Shown here: positions 34,907 to 44,940 of the stretch, piece after piece
How the letters are laid out: every line of letters begins with the position of its first letter
Numbering within the stretch: position 1 is the stretch's first letter
Assembly: GCA_021151835.1 (NCBI GenBank)
Contig: JAGKWO010000007.1
Location: forward strand, 1 to 64,000
DNA: 64,000 nucleotides
Direction of reading: 5' to 3'
Origin: Gammaproteobacteria bacterium
GTDB taxonomy: Bacteria; Pseudomonadota; Gammaproteobacteria; Pseudomonadales; Cellvibrionaceae
The notes under the pieces: model-generated
Told to the model about the DNA's origin: nothing
The model's input: only the letters and a program-made list of their open reading frames with translations
Database searches by the model: none
Program-made: the position numbers and the translations under genes

Positions 34907-35083
34907 TGCCATTCTCTCTTTATATTCTGTTGTGTTTGACGCGGTTGATTGCGGTTATTAATAACCGTTGCCAGATTATGCCTGAGCCGGTGAATCTGGC
35001 CAGCAAACTAAACAAAAATTAATAGTTGATAACCATGATTAATCCGGTGATGTGATAAAACGATCCACTGATCGCAATACCAA

Positions 35084-37993
35084 TTAAATGAGTGTCAGTG
35101 CTTTATTCAGTTTCTGCTCCAGCTCGGCCTTTAATTGCAAATAGTGGCCCAATTGCAAACCGGTTTGCTGGGCGAGCGTATCCCGGCAGAGCGATAAATC
35201 CAGGTCGGTAATATAACAAGGGTAACGTTCATTGCGCTGGCGACGGCGCACAATGTAACTGGCAACCGCCTTAAATAAATCGTCGCCATAGGCAAGCGTG
35301 GAAAATTCCTGCTCATCACAAAAAATGGTGAAGCGTAATTGTTGTTGATCCATTTCAGCGATAGCTTTGATATTAATAAAATGCAGTTGGCTGAGCTCGG
35401 CACTCAAATGGCGAGCCTCTACTACACCTTGTTGTTGTTTAATGTTGCCCGTTAATTCATAGAGTCGAATGGAATCCTGTTCTGGCATGGGGCTGGCGTG
35501 ATCACCATCCAGGTGCAAACGTTGTAACGCGGCGCGAATAAAGTTAACGAATGGGCGCAATAATGTTTGCTGGTTATGAAATTCGGTGATTGTGTTAAAC
35601 AGCGAACCTTTTTCATCCACGAGCGTGATATTAGCCTTATTGTTGTCCAGTTGATAAAACACATAAATTCCATTGTGCTTCAGGGTGTTGCAAATAAGGC
35701 GCAAGGGCTTATCGCGCAATCCATGCCGGTCAACAATAATAGGGCTGAATTCCAGTTGCGGCTGGCCAAGTTTCTCCAATAGTTTTTCATAACTTTTAAA
35801 ACGCTGGATTTGTGGCTGTTGCTGGATAAATTGCAGCAATAAATATTCCGCGCCCATTTCCAGGATATAGCGGCTGGTGCGCGGCCGTGTGCCGGAATAA
35901 TAACAACTGATCAGGTCGTGCCACAGTTCTGTTAAACGCTGGGCAATGTTGGTTCCCTGGCCACTGCTAAAACAGCGAATACTCAATTCAGGCATGCTGG
36001 ATTTTTTTCCTGGAGGCAGGAGGCGAAAATAATGCTGCAAGCAATTAATCAACGCATCGGTACCGTAATGCCTGCACACCAATTCGCCCCAGGAATTAAT
36101 GTGGATGACGTCCGCATTAATTATTAAATTTTCACGCAAACCTGTATAAACCAGCGCATCTTTTTGGCTGCTAAGCATTTGCATGCCTTTTTTATGCAAA
36201 TCTGCCTGGGGTTCTACGCCGATATTAATGATGAATAGTATTCGTTCGACATTCGCCGGGCGTGTAAATTGATTGTGATCAATAAGCTGTGGCAATGGTA
36301 ACCACTGTTGCAGCGCGTGAATCAATTGCTGCTTTTGCAAGCTGCTCAGCACAAAACCATTACCGACGATATCGATCTTGGTGCTGCCGGTGAGGATTTC
36401 ATTTGCATGGCACCACAGCAGTAATTCTATTAAACCGCGCGCACGCTTGATCGGTTCGACATTGATGTTACGCAGGCTCACGTCATTAAAGCTGCCGCGC
36501 AATAGCTGCCAGCTTTCGCCATCATCGTTCTGTTCGCGTATGCAGCACAAATGCTCTTCACTTAAATCACGTGAAATGCCCGGGTTAATCCATTCTATTT
36601 TTCCCGCTTTGCGTTCAAAGGCGGCGTGTAACTTGCGGCCCAATATCAGTAGCTCTTCATTGCTAATGGCAATATCGTGATCATGGTATTTATTTAATTC
36701 ATTAAGCAGGCGATAGCTTTGGTTTAATTCATGGACCAGGAGCGCACGTTCGCTAATCACATGTGGCGCTTTCCAGTAAGCGCGATTGTCGAGCATGTGT
36801 AGTTGATGCGTTGACCAATTCCATTTTTTTACCAATTGTTCCAGCAATTGGCGCTGCCAGGATTTATTAGCCTGGCGATTGGTGCGCGATAACGCATTGT
36901 TTGCCTTGAAGTAAAAACAGCGGCGCACCAATTCCAAACGCAATAGCTGGTGATGCAAGCCCAAATAATTTTCCAGCCGCTGATACACCATTACATAAGG
37001 GTCCAATGCATTGGCATCGGGTGCTTGCGCATATATCGCGCGTTTAAAACTGATAGCCAGGGGTTCGCTGGTATTTTTAATTGCGGTAGAAATATCGTCT
37101 TCATGTTCCTTAACGACATTGGCAGTACTACTTGCGTAAGCTTCCAGCAATAACAGTTTTAATACGGATTTATAGGGTGATTCAATGGCCTTATAAAGTT
37201 GCCATACCCCGGCCCCTACAAATTCATTGGCGGGGATTTCAGGCAATCCGCCAAAATCAATAACATCGTCGGCTTTAATAAAACGTTTACCTAATAATTT
37301 TTCCCGGTAGACGTTGTAATCCAACTCCTGTGTTGCCGGGACAAACCACCAGAGCGGAACTTTTCCCGCTAACCAGAGGGCGGTGCGATAGAACTCATCC
37401 AGCAACAAAAAATGTTGCGCAGAGCCACTGCCTTCGCTGCTCAGGCGTTGGCCGCGCTGATTGGAAAAGTCATCGCTGTGCATGAGGAAGCAATGCACTT
37501 CCAGATGAATTTGTTGTTCCGCCCACTGGCTGATCAGTGCGCATTTTCGCTCCAGTTCCCCGATGGCGGCTTCATTATCCACGAGGCTATGGCATACCCA
37601 GATATCCAGATCACTGGAATCACTTTGTGCGATAGTGCCCACGCTGCCCATCATAAATAGCGCATCAATCGCATAGGATTTTTCAGTGAGGTCGCGGTTG
37701 TATTGAAAACTGCGAGCGAGGACTTTTGCCTGCCGCAAAACGTCCGCATCTGGTTGGTATTGGTAAATACCGGCCGGGGTTGAATGGGATGTGTAACCCG
37801 GTAGCATCGGATGGTTAACATGGAACAACAGCGGCAACAATTGCAAAAATTGCTGCTGGCGATCAGATAATGCGGCGCGGGTGCGTTGATAACGCACATT
37901 ATTTAAATCAAGGAAACGCTGCTTTAATTGGGTTAATTGTTTGCGGTCGATGCCTTCATCAATGTCATGAATATCTATCGGGCGAGAGTGCAT
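35084..37993 (-). CDS. cyaA: Class I adenylate cyclase
   Basis: 969 residues. The catalytic N-terminal half has FMMGSVGTIAQSDSSDLDIWVC, the nucleotidyltransferase motif with its metal-binding aspartates, preceded by the family stretch LPLLFHVNHPMLPGY. The C-terminal half is the regulatory region of class I enzymes. It makes cAMP for CRP control. It is about 120 residues longer than E. coli CyaA (848), closer to pseudomonad forms. A single gene with a hybrid-kinase gene 19 bases upstream on the same strand, so the two may be co-transcribed. Confidence 0.92.
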   Translation of the reverse strand: MHSRPIDIHDIDEGIDRKQLTQLKQRFLDLNNVRYQRTRAALSDRQQQFLQLLPLLFHVNHPMLPGYTSHSTPAGIYQYQPDADVLRQAKVLARSFQYNRDLTEKSYAIDALFMMGSVGTIAQSDSSDLDIWVCHSLVDNEAAIGELERKCALISQWAEQQIHLEVHCFLMHSDDFSNQRGQRLSSEGSGSAQHFLLLDEFYRTALWLAGKVPLWWFVPATQELDYNVYREKLLGKRFIKADDVIDFGGLPEIPANEFVGAGVWQLYKAIESPYKSVLKLLLLEAYASSTANVVKEHEDDISTAIKNTSEPLAISFKRAIYAQAPDANALDPYVMVYQRLENYLGLHHQLLRLELVRRCFYFKANNALSRTNRQANKSWQRQLLEQLVKKWNWSTHQLHMLDNRAYWKAPHVISERALLVHELNQSYRLLNELNKYHDHDIAISNEELLILGRKLHAAFERKAGKIEWINPGISRDLSEEHLCCIREQNDDGESWQLLRGSFNDVSLRNINVEPIKRARGLIELLLWCHANEILTGSTKIDIVGNGFVLSSLQKQQLIHALQQWLPLPQLIDHNQFTRPANVERILFIINIGVEPQADLHKKGMQMLSSQKDALVYTGLRENLIINADVIHINSWGELVCRHYGTDALINCLQHYFRLLPPGKKSSMPELSIRCFSSGQGTNIAQRLTELWHDLISCYYSGTRPRTSRYILEMGAEYLLLQFIQQQPQIQRFKSYEKLLEKLGQPQLEFSPIIVDRHGLRDKPLRLICNTLKHNGIYVFYQLDNNKANITLVDEKGSLFNTITEFHNQQTLLRPFVNFIRAALQRLHLDGDHASPMPEQDSIRLYELTGNIKQQQGVVEARHLSAELSQLHFINIKAIAEMDQQQLRFTIFCDEQEFSTLAYGDDLFKAVASYIVRRRQRNERYPCYITDLDLSLCRDTLAQQTGLQLGHYLQLKAELEQKLNKALTLI

Positions 37994-38012
37994 GGACGTT
38001 GATGGCCTTAGG

Positions 38013-40757
38013 TTAACGCTGGAAATTATTGTTAGTCACTTTTTTCTTGCGCAGTATATCGGCGAGTGTGTTGTAAAGCAGCTCGGGATTTACCGGTTTG
38101 GATAAATAGCCATTCATTCCCGCTGCCAGGCAGCGTTCGCGATCGCCGCGCATTGCCTGTGCCGTTACCGCAACAATAGGAATATGCTGCTGCTGATTCT
38201 TGTTGCGTAATTGTCCGGCGCGAATTCGTTTGGTGGCTTCCAGCCCGTCCATTTCCGGCATTTCCAGATCCATTAAAATAGCATCAAATATATCGCTGGC
38301 ATTTTCCAGGATCTGCAAGGCTTCAATGCCATTACCGGCAATGCTGGTGTGGATATGTTTCTTTTTCAAAATGCCGCGGATGACTTGCTGGTTGACGATG
38401 TTATCTTCCACGATAAGCATTTTGGTATTTTCCAGGATGTCGAGCGAATCGTCCGCTACCCTGACTTCCGGGCTGATTTGTTGCAATAAAAATTCGCGGC
38501 CGATGGCCTGGCTGATGGCATCAAATAAACGCGACTCACTGACCGGTTTACTTAAAAATTCATCGACCAGAATTGCGTTAGGGTCCGCACTGGAAATTTC
38601 ATCGCGATGGTAGGCCGAAATTAAAAATACCTGGGGTTTTTGTTTCAGGCTGTTATCGGATTTGATCAGTCCGGTGAGTTGCAAACCGTTCATGTTGGGC
38701 ATGCGGTAATCGAGCAATACAAAATGGTAGGGTTGCCCGAGGTTATCGGCCTGGCGAATGCGTTCAATCGCGCTGAACGGATTGTCAATTTCATCCACTT
38801 GTAAATGAATGCTGCGCGCGGTGCTTGCAATGATGGTGCGCGCTATGGTGTTGTCATCCACAATCAAGACGCGAATGTTATTTAAATCGCGCGGATGGTT
38901 AACCAGGTTTTTTTCACCGAGGTGGCTGTGCTCGAATACGGCAGTGAAGGTGACCTTGCAACCTTTGTTCAAGCTGGATTCAATTTGGAAGTCACCTTGC
39001 ATTAAATGGACAAGGTGGCTGCAAATGCCGAGGCCGTAGGAATTTTTTTCGCTCTCGGCGTGGTATTTGTTGAATACCAGTAATTCCCTGATGTGCGCGA
39101 GTTTTTCAACGGTCATACCCAGGCCGTTATCCTCCACAATAAATTGCAACACGACTTGCTTTTGTGTTTGTGGCAAACGCGTTACGCGCACGACAACCTG
39201 GTTGGTGTTGGAGTATTGGAAAGCATTGCTGATCAAATGGCTGAGAACCTGGCTAAGGCGCGACGCATCACCACGCAAAAAGCGCGGCACATCTGTTTTA
39301 ATGTCGTAAACAATATTTACTGCGCGATGCAACGCGCTGATTTCAAACAGGCGCGAAATTTTTTCAAATAATTGGTCAATATCGAAGTGCGCGTATTCCA
39401 GTATTACGCGACCTGCCTCTATTTTGGAAAAATCGAGCAATTGATTGATGATTTGCAGCAGCGAATCGGCGGCCGAGTTAATGCTCATTAAATAACTTTG
39501 TTGTTGCTCATCCAGTTGCGTGTCATGCAGTAGATAACCAATACCAATAATTGCATTCATCGGTGTGCGAATTTCATGGCTCACGCGCGCCAGGAATTCA
39601 CTTTTGGTTTTGCTGGCGAGATCGGCCTGGGCTTTGGCATTGAGCAGTTCTTCACGCGATGTCATAAAATCGGTGATGTCGGTATTGACCCCCACGCAAC
39701 GTGTCGGGCGGCCGACATGATCCGGCTCAAAAAATTTGGCTTTGGAGTTGACCCAGATAATGTGGCCATCGCGATGCAAGAGCCGGAATTGTAATTGCAG
39801 TGAATCGCGTTTGTTGTCAATCGCGGCCTGGTATTCGTGCAGCATATTGTCCAGGTCTTCGGGATAGGCAAAATAATCCTGCAAGGTTTTTAAGTTACCG
39901 GGTAAATCCTCGTAATCATAACCGAGCATGCGCAGGTAACTGCGGCTGAAATAAATTTTGTTGGTAAGTAAATTCCAGTCCCAGATGCCATCGTTGCTGG
40001 CTTCCATCGCATATTGGTAACGTGTATCGCGATCATTCATCAGGCGCAACTGTTCATGCTGTTGCATAAAGCGAAATAGCCAGCCGAGTAAACTGGCGAG
40101 CGCTTTGGCATCTTGCGGATGCCAGGTGCATGGGTTGTCGCGGTGCAATGTCATTAAACCGCGCAACTGGTTTTGCTCGGTAAGTGGAATGATCAGGCTG
40201 TTAAAAATACCGAGTTGGCGTAAGGGTTCAGTGACTTGCGCGAGATCGTGATCCGTCGCAGACAAAACCAGCGCCTGGCCATCATCAAGGTGGCGCCGCT
40301 CGGTTGACTCGGGTTTGACAGCGAAGCGCAACCAGTCGGCAGCTTGCAAGCGGCTGCGGGCGAGATCACTTAAGTCGGAGCTGCACCATTGGCTGAGCAA
40401 GTCGAGTTGACCGTCCTGCTGGTCCCAATTCCACAAGCCGATTTCCCGCAAGCCCAACAGGCTGCCGACCTTGCGTAATACCTGCTGGATGCTGTGCGGA
40501 TGTTGTTGCTTAACCAGAAACCGAAGGGTTTCCTGCACCCAGACCTCATCGAAGATCGCGCCATCACTTTTAGTGAGGGGGCCGGGAGCATCCTGTTCGG
40601 AGTCGGCGTTAGGGTTTTGCGCACTGGTGCGCAGTTGGTTGATCGCGTGTTTGGCTTGCAGGCTCTGTTTCAGGGAAACGAGTTCCTCCTCCAGCAGCTG
40701 GATTTTCGCTGCCAGTGCTTCTTCAGAATCCCCTGAATGCAAAGATTTCTTACCCAT
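38013..40757 (-). CDS. Hybrid sensor histidine kinase (GAF-PAS-HK-REC-REC)
   Basis: 914 residues, no membrane segment. Order: N-terminal coiled coil (15-45), GAF (about 75-240), PAS/PAC (about 250-365), HisKA with RVSHEIRTPMNAIIG, HATPase with VEDNGLGM and YGLGICSHLV, then two receiver domains with LLDYRMPNMNG and MDLEMPEMDG, both retaining the phospho-acceptor Asp. There is no Hpt domain, so a separate phosphotransfer protein is needed. GAGGCGGC precedes the ATG. It lies just upstream of cyaA. Confidence 0.92.
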   Translation of the reverse strand: MGKKSLHSGDSEEALAAKIQLLEEELVSLKQSLQAKHAINQLRTSAQNPNADSEQDAPGPLTKSDGAIFDEVWVQETLRFLVKQQHPHSIQQVLRKVGSLLGLREIGLWNWDQQDGQLDLLSQWCSSDLSDLARSRLQAADWLRFAVKPESTERRHLDDGQALVLSATDHDLAQVTEPLRQLGIFNSLIIPLTEQNQLRGLMTLHRDNPCTWHPQDAKALASLLGWLFRFMQQHEQLRLMNDRDTRYQYAMEASNDGIWDWNLLTNKIYFSRSYLRMLGYDYEDLPGNLKTLQDYFAYPEDLDNMLHEYQAAIDNKRDSLQLQFRLLHRDGHIIWVNSKAKFFEPDHVGRPTRCVGVNTDITDFMTSREELLNAKAQADLASKTKSEFLARVSHEIRTPMNAIIGIGYLLHDTQLDEQQQSYLMSINSAADSLLQIINQLLDFSKIEAGRVILEYAHFDIDQLFEKISRLFEISALHRAVNIVYDIKTDVPRFLRGDASRLSQVLSHLISNAFQYSNTNQVVVRVTRLPQTQKQVVLQFIVEDNGLGMTVEKLAHIRELLVFNKYHAESEKNSYGLGICSHLVHLMQGDFQIESSLNKGCKVTFTAVFEHSHLGEKNLVNHPRDLNNIRVLIVDDNTIARTIIASTARSIHLQVDEIDNPFSAIERIRQADNLGQPYHFVLLDYRMPNMNGLQLTGLIKSDNSLKQKPQVFLISAYHRDEISSADPNAILVDEFLSKPVSESRLFDAISQAIGREFLLQQISPEVRVADDSLDILENTKMLIVEDNIVNQQVIRGILKKKHIHTSIAGNGIEALQILENASDIFDAILMDLEMPEMDGLEATKRIRAGQLRNKNQQQHIPIVAVTAQAMRGDRERCLAAGMNGYLSKPVNPELLYNTLADILRKKKVTNNNFQR

Positions 40758-40967
40758 GCCGCCTCGTTATTGTCTGGACAAAAAATAAACTGCCAGACCT
40801 AAAGCCTAGCTTATGACTGTGCAAATACCAGCGACATCAGGAATAGAATAATGAAAAATGCGCCAAAGAGCGATGCGTTGTAATGGCGTGAAATATTTCG
40901 GGTGATGGATGCTGTGGTGGCGATAGGGATCGGTTGGTTATTGCAGTGTTTGTGGTTGTTGAAAATA

Positions 40968-41000
40968 AAAATGCCGCCCCGTATGCCGGGGCAGCATTTA
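40968..41000 (-). terminator. Terminator of argH
   Basis: On the - strand ATGCTGCCCC, loop, GGGGCGGCAT (one mismatch) followed by TTTTTATTTTC, 20 bases after the argH stop. Confidence 0.8.
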
Positions 41001-41020
41001 TCGTTTATTGCGGTTTTTAA

Positions 41021-42421
41021 TTACTGGCGGGTTGCCAGACTGGCTTTGGCGCGCCCAACCGCCGCTTTTACCTGTACCGGCGCGGTGCCACCAATGTGGT
41101 TGCGCGCGGCAACTGAACCTTCCAGCGTTAATACCGCAAACACGTCCTGCTCGATAACGGTGGAGAATTGTTGCAGTTCGGTGAGGTCCATTTCCGATAA
41201 ATCTTTGCCGGTTTGTACACCGTAAGCGACTGACTTGCCCACAATCTCATGCGCATCGCGGAACGGCACACCGCGGCGAACCAGGTAATCAGCCAGATCG
41301 GTGGCGGTAGAAAAGCCGCGTTTGGCTGCTTCGTACATTTCGGCTTTACGTGGCAGGATCGCGGGCACCATGTCGGCGAAGGCGCGCAGGCAATCTTTCA
41401 CGGTGTCGATGGCATCGAACACCGGTTCTTTATCTTCCTGGTTGTCCTTGTTGTACGCCAATGGCTGGGATTTCATCAGCGTCAGCAGCGCAATCAAATG
41501 ACCGTTCACACGGCCCGTTTTACCGCGGACCAATTCCGGAACGTCCGGGTTTTTCTTTTGCGGCATGATTGACGAGCCGGTGCAGAAACGGTCGGGCAGG
41601 TCGATGAATTTAAATTGCGATGATGTCCAGAGCACCAGCTCTTCGCTCATGCGCGACAGATGTGTTAACAGGATGCTGGCGAATGCGCAGAATTCGATGG
41701 CAAAGTCGCGGTCGCTCACGGAATCCAGCGAGTTTTCAGTCGGCGCGTCAAAGCCGAGCAATTGCGCGGTGTAGGCGCGATCAATCGGGTACGTGGTTCC
41801 CGCTAGTGCCGCCGCGCCCAGTGGCGATTGGTTTACGCGCTTGCGGCAATCGATCAGGCGACCATAATCGCGTTGCAACATTTCAAACCAGGCGAGCAGG
41901 TGATGGCCAAATGTCACCGGCTGCGCGGTTTGCAAATGGGTAAAGCCGGGCATGATAGTGTCGGCATTGGCTTCGGCCAGGCCGAGCATGCCTTGCTGCA
42001 AACGGGTCAGCTCTTTGGCAATTGCATCGATTTCGTCGCGGATATACAGGCGAATATCGGTAGCTACTTGATCGTTGCGCGAACGACCGGTATGAAGCTT
42101 CTTGCCAGTGATGCCGATGCGCTGGGTCAGCACTGCTTCGATGTTCATGTGCACATCTTCAAGGCTGATTGACCAGGTGAACTTACCGGCAACGATTTCT
42201 GCGCGGATTTCCTCAAGGCCGGTGATAATCTGGTCGCGTTCTGCCTCGCTCAGCACACCCACTTTGGCGAGCATGGTCGCATGGGCGATGGAGCCGTTGA
42301 TATCGTGGTGGTAGAGGCGGTAATCAAAACCGATAGAAGCGGTAAAGCGCTCGACAAAGGCATCAGTCGCTTCACTGAAGCGGCCGCCCCAGGGTTTGAT
42401 CGGCTGGTCATTCTGGCTCAT
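41021..42421 (-). CDS. argH: Argininosuccinate lyase
   Basis: 466 residues from the ATG at 42421 (MSQNDQPIKPWGGRFSE), the standard ArgH start; the open frame to 42577 has no family similarity. Signatures: GRSRNDQVATD near residue 112 and GSSIMPQKKNPD with the catalytic Ser loop. It splits argininosuccinate to arginine and fumarate, the last step of arginine synthesis. It is divergent from algZ, as in Pseudomonas. Confidence 0.96.
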   Translation of the reverse strand: MSQNDQPIKPWGGRFSEATDAFVERFTASIGFDYRLYHHDINGSIAHATMLAKVGVLSEAERDQIITGLEEIRAEIVAGKFTWSISLEDVHMNIEAVLTQRIGITGKKLHTGRSRNDQVATDIRLYIRDEIDAIAKELTRLQQGMLGLAEANADTIMPGFTHLQTAQPVTFGHHLLAWFEMLQRDYGRLIDCRKRVNQSPLGAAALAGTTYPIDRAYTAQLLGFDAPTENSLDSVSDRDFAIEFCAFASILLTHLSRMSEELVLWTSSQFKFIDLPDRFCTGSSIMPQKKNPDVPELVRGKTGRVNGHLIALLTLMKSQPLAYNKDNQEDKEPVFDAIDTVKDCLRAFADMVPAILPRKAEMYEAAKRGFSTATDLADYLVRRGVPFRDAHEIVGKSVAYGVQTGKDLSEMDLTELQQFSTVIEQDVFAVLTLEGSVAARNHIGGTAPVQVKAAVGRAKASLATRQ

Positions 42422-42605
42422 GAGGATGTGTCCACAAACGTAAAATAATGAAATGGATGGCTGGCGCAGCCAAGCTAGGATTCGCATTTTGGGCGGATAT
42501 AAAATGGCCGCCGCGCCGCAAGGCCGCGCATTATAGCCCAAGGCTTCGCCACTTCGCCTGCGAAGATAACGATTCAAACTACAACCGTGTAATTAAAGGG
42601 GATTT

Positions 42606-43697
42606 ATGCCTGCACCCAGGGTTAAAAATACGCGCGCCGAGGCCCGCGAACCCATCAATCCCTTTTTGCCGGATTTATGTAATAGCCAATCGGTATTCCT
42701 GCTGGTGCTGGTCGCGGAATTGCTGGCTTTATTATTGACGATCAGTGCCTCATCCGGGTTACAGCATTTTAATTGGGACAAGCTTGCCCTGATTTCAGTA
42801 CAGGTGCAGTGGATTGTCTTGTTCAGCGCGATTGCCTTATGCCGGATGCGTTTCTGGCTGGGGCAACAAACCCATGTGCAGGCGGGGACCGCCAGTTATG
42901 TGCTGGTATTGCTGTTTACCCTGGTGCTATCGGTGCTGGGGCAATGGATTATCTACGGTATCGGCTCGGATTCCGCCGGTGATCACTTCGAATTTGATTA
43001 TTGGCTGCTGCTCAATAATTTGGTGATCGCGGCAATTCTTTCCGGTATTTTGCTGCGCTATTTATACCTGCAACAGCAATTGCGCAACCAGCAGCAAGCG
43101 GAAATGCAAGCGCGTATCCAGGCGTTGCAATCGCGTATCCGCCCGCATTTTTTATTTAACAGTATGAATGCGATTGCCAGTTTGATCAGCACTGACCCCG
43201 ATACGGCCGAGCGTGTGGTGGAAGACTTGTCGGAATTATTTCGGGCGAGCCTCGCCGAGCCGACCTTGATTCCGCTGGAGCGTGAACTCACGTTGTGCAA
43301 ACACTATCTGGAAATTGAACAGTTGCGGCTGGGGCGCAGGTTGCAAGTGGATTGGCAAATTGGCAGCTACACTAGTGAAGTAAAAATTCCCAGCCTGATG
43401 TTGCAGCCTCTGGTGGAGAATGCCATTTTCCACGGGGTGGAGCCTATGCCCAAAGGCGGGAAAATTACCATCAAGGTTTCGCAAAACGATAAGCAACTCA
43501 GTATCGTCATCAGCAACCCTTATGTGCTGGTGAAACGCAATTCGCAAAACCACGAACATTCCCAGCGCCATAACCGCATGGCATTGGATAATATCCGTCG
43601 CCGCCTGACCGCGCATTTCGGCAGCGCCGCGCGTTTGTCCAGCAGCGCGGAAAATGGTGTGTTTACAACCTATATATTTTGCCCGCTAACGGTGTGA
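42606..43697 (+). CDS. algZ: LytS-type sensor histidine kinase AlgZ (FimS)
   Basis: 363 residues. Four membrane helices in residues 25-155, then a coiled linker, then the LytS/AlgZ kinase core with LQSRIRPHFLFNSMNAIASLI carrying the phospho-acceptor His and the C-terminal ATPase with LMLQPLVENAIFHGVEP. GGGG stands before the ATG. With algR 50 bases later it forms the AlgZR (FimS/AlgR) pair that controls type IV pili, virulence or exopolysaccharide in pseudomonads. The regulon here is unknown. Confidence 0.9.
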   Translation: MPAPRVKNTRAEAREPINPFLPDLCNSQSVFLLVLVAELLALLLTISASSGLQHFNWDKLALISVQVQWIVLFSAIALCRMRFWLGQQTHVQAGTASYVLVLLFTLVLSVLGQWIIYGIGSDSAGDHFEFDYWLLLNNLVIAAILSGILLRYLYLQQQLRNQQQAEMQARIQALQSRIRPHFLFNSMNAIASLISTDPDTAERVVEDLSELFRASLAEPTLIPLERELTLCKHYLEIEQLRLGRRLQVDWQIGSYTSEVKIPSLMLQPLVENAIFHGVEPMPKGGKITIKVSQNDKQLSIVISNPYVLVKRNSQNHEHSQRHNRMALDNIRRRLTAHFGSAARLSSSAENGVFTTYIFCPLTV

Positions 43698-43746
43698 TAG
43701 CCGTGTGCGTAAATGTTGTTAAAAATCATCCGCAGAGAAAATAATT

Positions 43747-44487
43747 ATGGATGTGCTGATTGTCGATGATGAAGCCCTGGCGCGGCAGCGCCTGGTGCGG
43801 ATGGTGGAAAAAATCGAAGGCTTTTGTGTTGCTGCCGAAGCGGATGGTGCGGATGAGGCGATGGTTGCAATTGCCGCCCATGATCCGGATATTGTCTTGC
43901 TGGATATTCAAATGCCCGGGCGCGATGGCCTATCGCTTGCGCGCGATATTGCCGCACTGGAAGATCCGCCGGCGATAATTTTTTGCACCGCCTACGATCA
44001 GTATGCGCTCGATGCCTTTGGCACCAACGCCGTGGGTTATCTGCTTAAACCGGTCAAAGCCGAACAACTTTTACAAGTATTGGAAAAGGCCACCAAGCTC
44101 AACAAAATCCAGCGGGTTGCGGCCCAGAAAAATCCTGCGTCAAAGAAAGAAAACCAACGCACCCATATCAGCGCGAAAACCCGTCGCGGTGTGGAATTAA
44201 TTCCCCTTGATGACGTGCGCTATTTTCTGGCCGACCATAAATACGTTACGGTTTACCATCGCCATGGCGAACATTTGCTGGATGAAACCCTGAAAGAATT
44301 GGAAGAGGAATTTAACGGGCGCTTTGTGCGTATCCATCGCAATTCACTGGTGGCAATCAAACATATCGAGGCACTGGAGCGCACGCCACAGGGCCAGTAC
44401 CAGGTACGTCTTGCCGATACCGAAATGCGCCCGGTAATTAGCCGCCGGCACGTGAGTGATTTAAAAGAGTTGTTGAAAGTAATCTAG
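43747..44487 (+). CDS. algR: LytTR response regulator AlgR
   Basis: 246 residues. Receiver domain 1-120 with VDDEALARQRLVRMVEK and DIVLLDIQMPGRDGLSLARD holding the phospho-acceptor Asp; LytTR DNA-binding domain from about 140 (GVELIPLDDVRYFLADHKYVTVYH, then FVRIHRNSLVAIKHIEALE). It is the partner of AlgZ. In Pseudomonas hemC follows; here a 450-base gap and a carbohydrate-binding protein gene follow instead. Confidence 0.92.
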   Translation: MDVLIVDDEALARQRLVRMVEKIEGFCVAAEADGADEAMVAIAAHDPDIVLLDIQMPGRDGLSLARDIAALEDPPAIIFCTAYDQYALDAFGTNAVGYLLKPVKAEQLLQVLEKATKLNKIQRVAAQKNPASKKENQRTHISAKTRRGVELIPLDDVRYFLADHKYVTVYHRHGEHLLDETLKELEEEFNGRFVRIHRNSLVAIKHIEALERTPQGQYQVRLADTEMRPVISRRHVSDLKELLKVI

Positions 44488-44940
44488 CATCAATTGTGTA
44501 TGATTTTTTATTAATGAACTGTGCGATTAACAAGTTTTTGCCGGTAAACCAAAAATTATATTTAGCCGCGCACGCTTTTCCTGTCGCCAATTATTTATTG
44601 AAGGTAATGGTTGCCGGTCCGTTGGTGTTTGGTGGTCACATGTTTAATTTCGTAAGGAATAGCAGCGGCAAAGTGATGCCTTTAGCCAGGTGTTTATCTG
44701 AAAAATCAGTTAAAGATTAGTTTTAATGCGCTTATTTTGGCGGTGCCGATAAAAATCTGATTTAGCATGCTAATTCTCTATTGTGGTTTTATTAAATAAA
44801 TTTTAGTAATTTTTTAAATTCCAGCGCCACTCTTTTTGCAAAGGGTGATCTTCATCCGTGTTTGATTTTCCCCGCGTTCGATAATGCAGTGCTTTTGTCC
44901 AGAAGGACATTAGTTCAATCCATTTATTATCGAGGGAAAT
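44488..44940. other. Intergenic region between algR and the CBM2-PKD gene
   Basis: About 450 AT-rich bases. A 74-codon frame with a GTG start (44496-44720) lies here but has no ribosome site or recognisable domain. No clear terminator after algR. The promoter of the secreted-protein gene must be here, but I cannot place it. Confidence 0.4.

Noticed and set aside
42422..42577. N-terminal extension of argH
   Set aside because: The added 52 residues have no similarity to ArgH; MSQNDQPIKPWGGRF at 42421 is the family start.
44496..44720. 74-codon frame after algR
   Set aside because: GTG start, no ribosome site, no domain or signal pattern, and AT-rich composition like the flanking gap.
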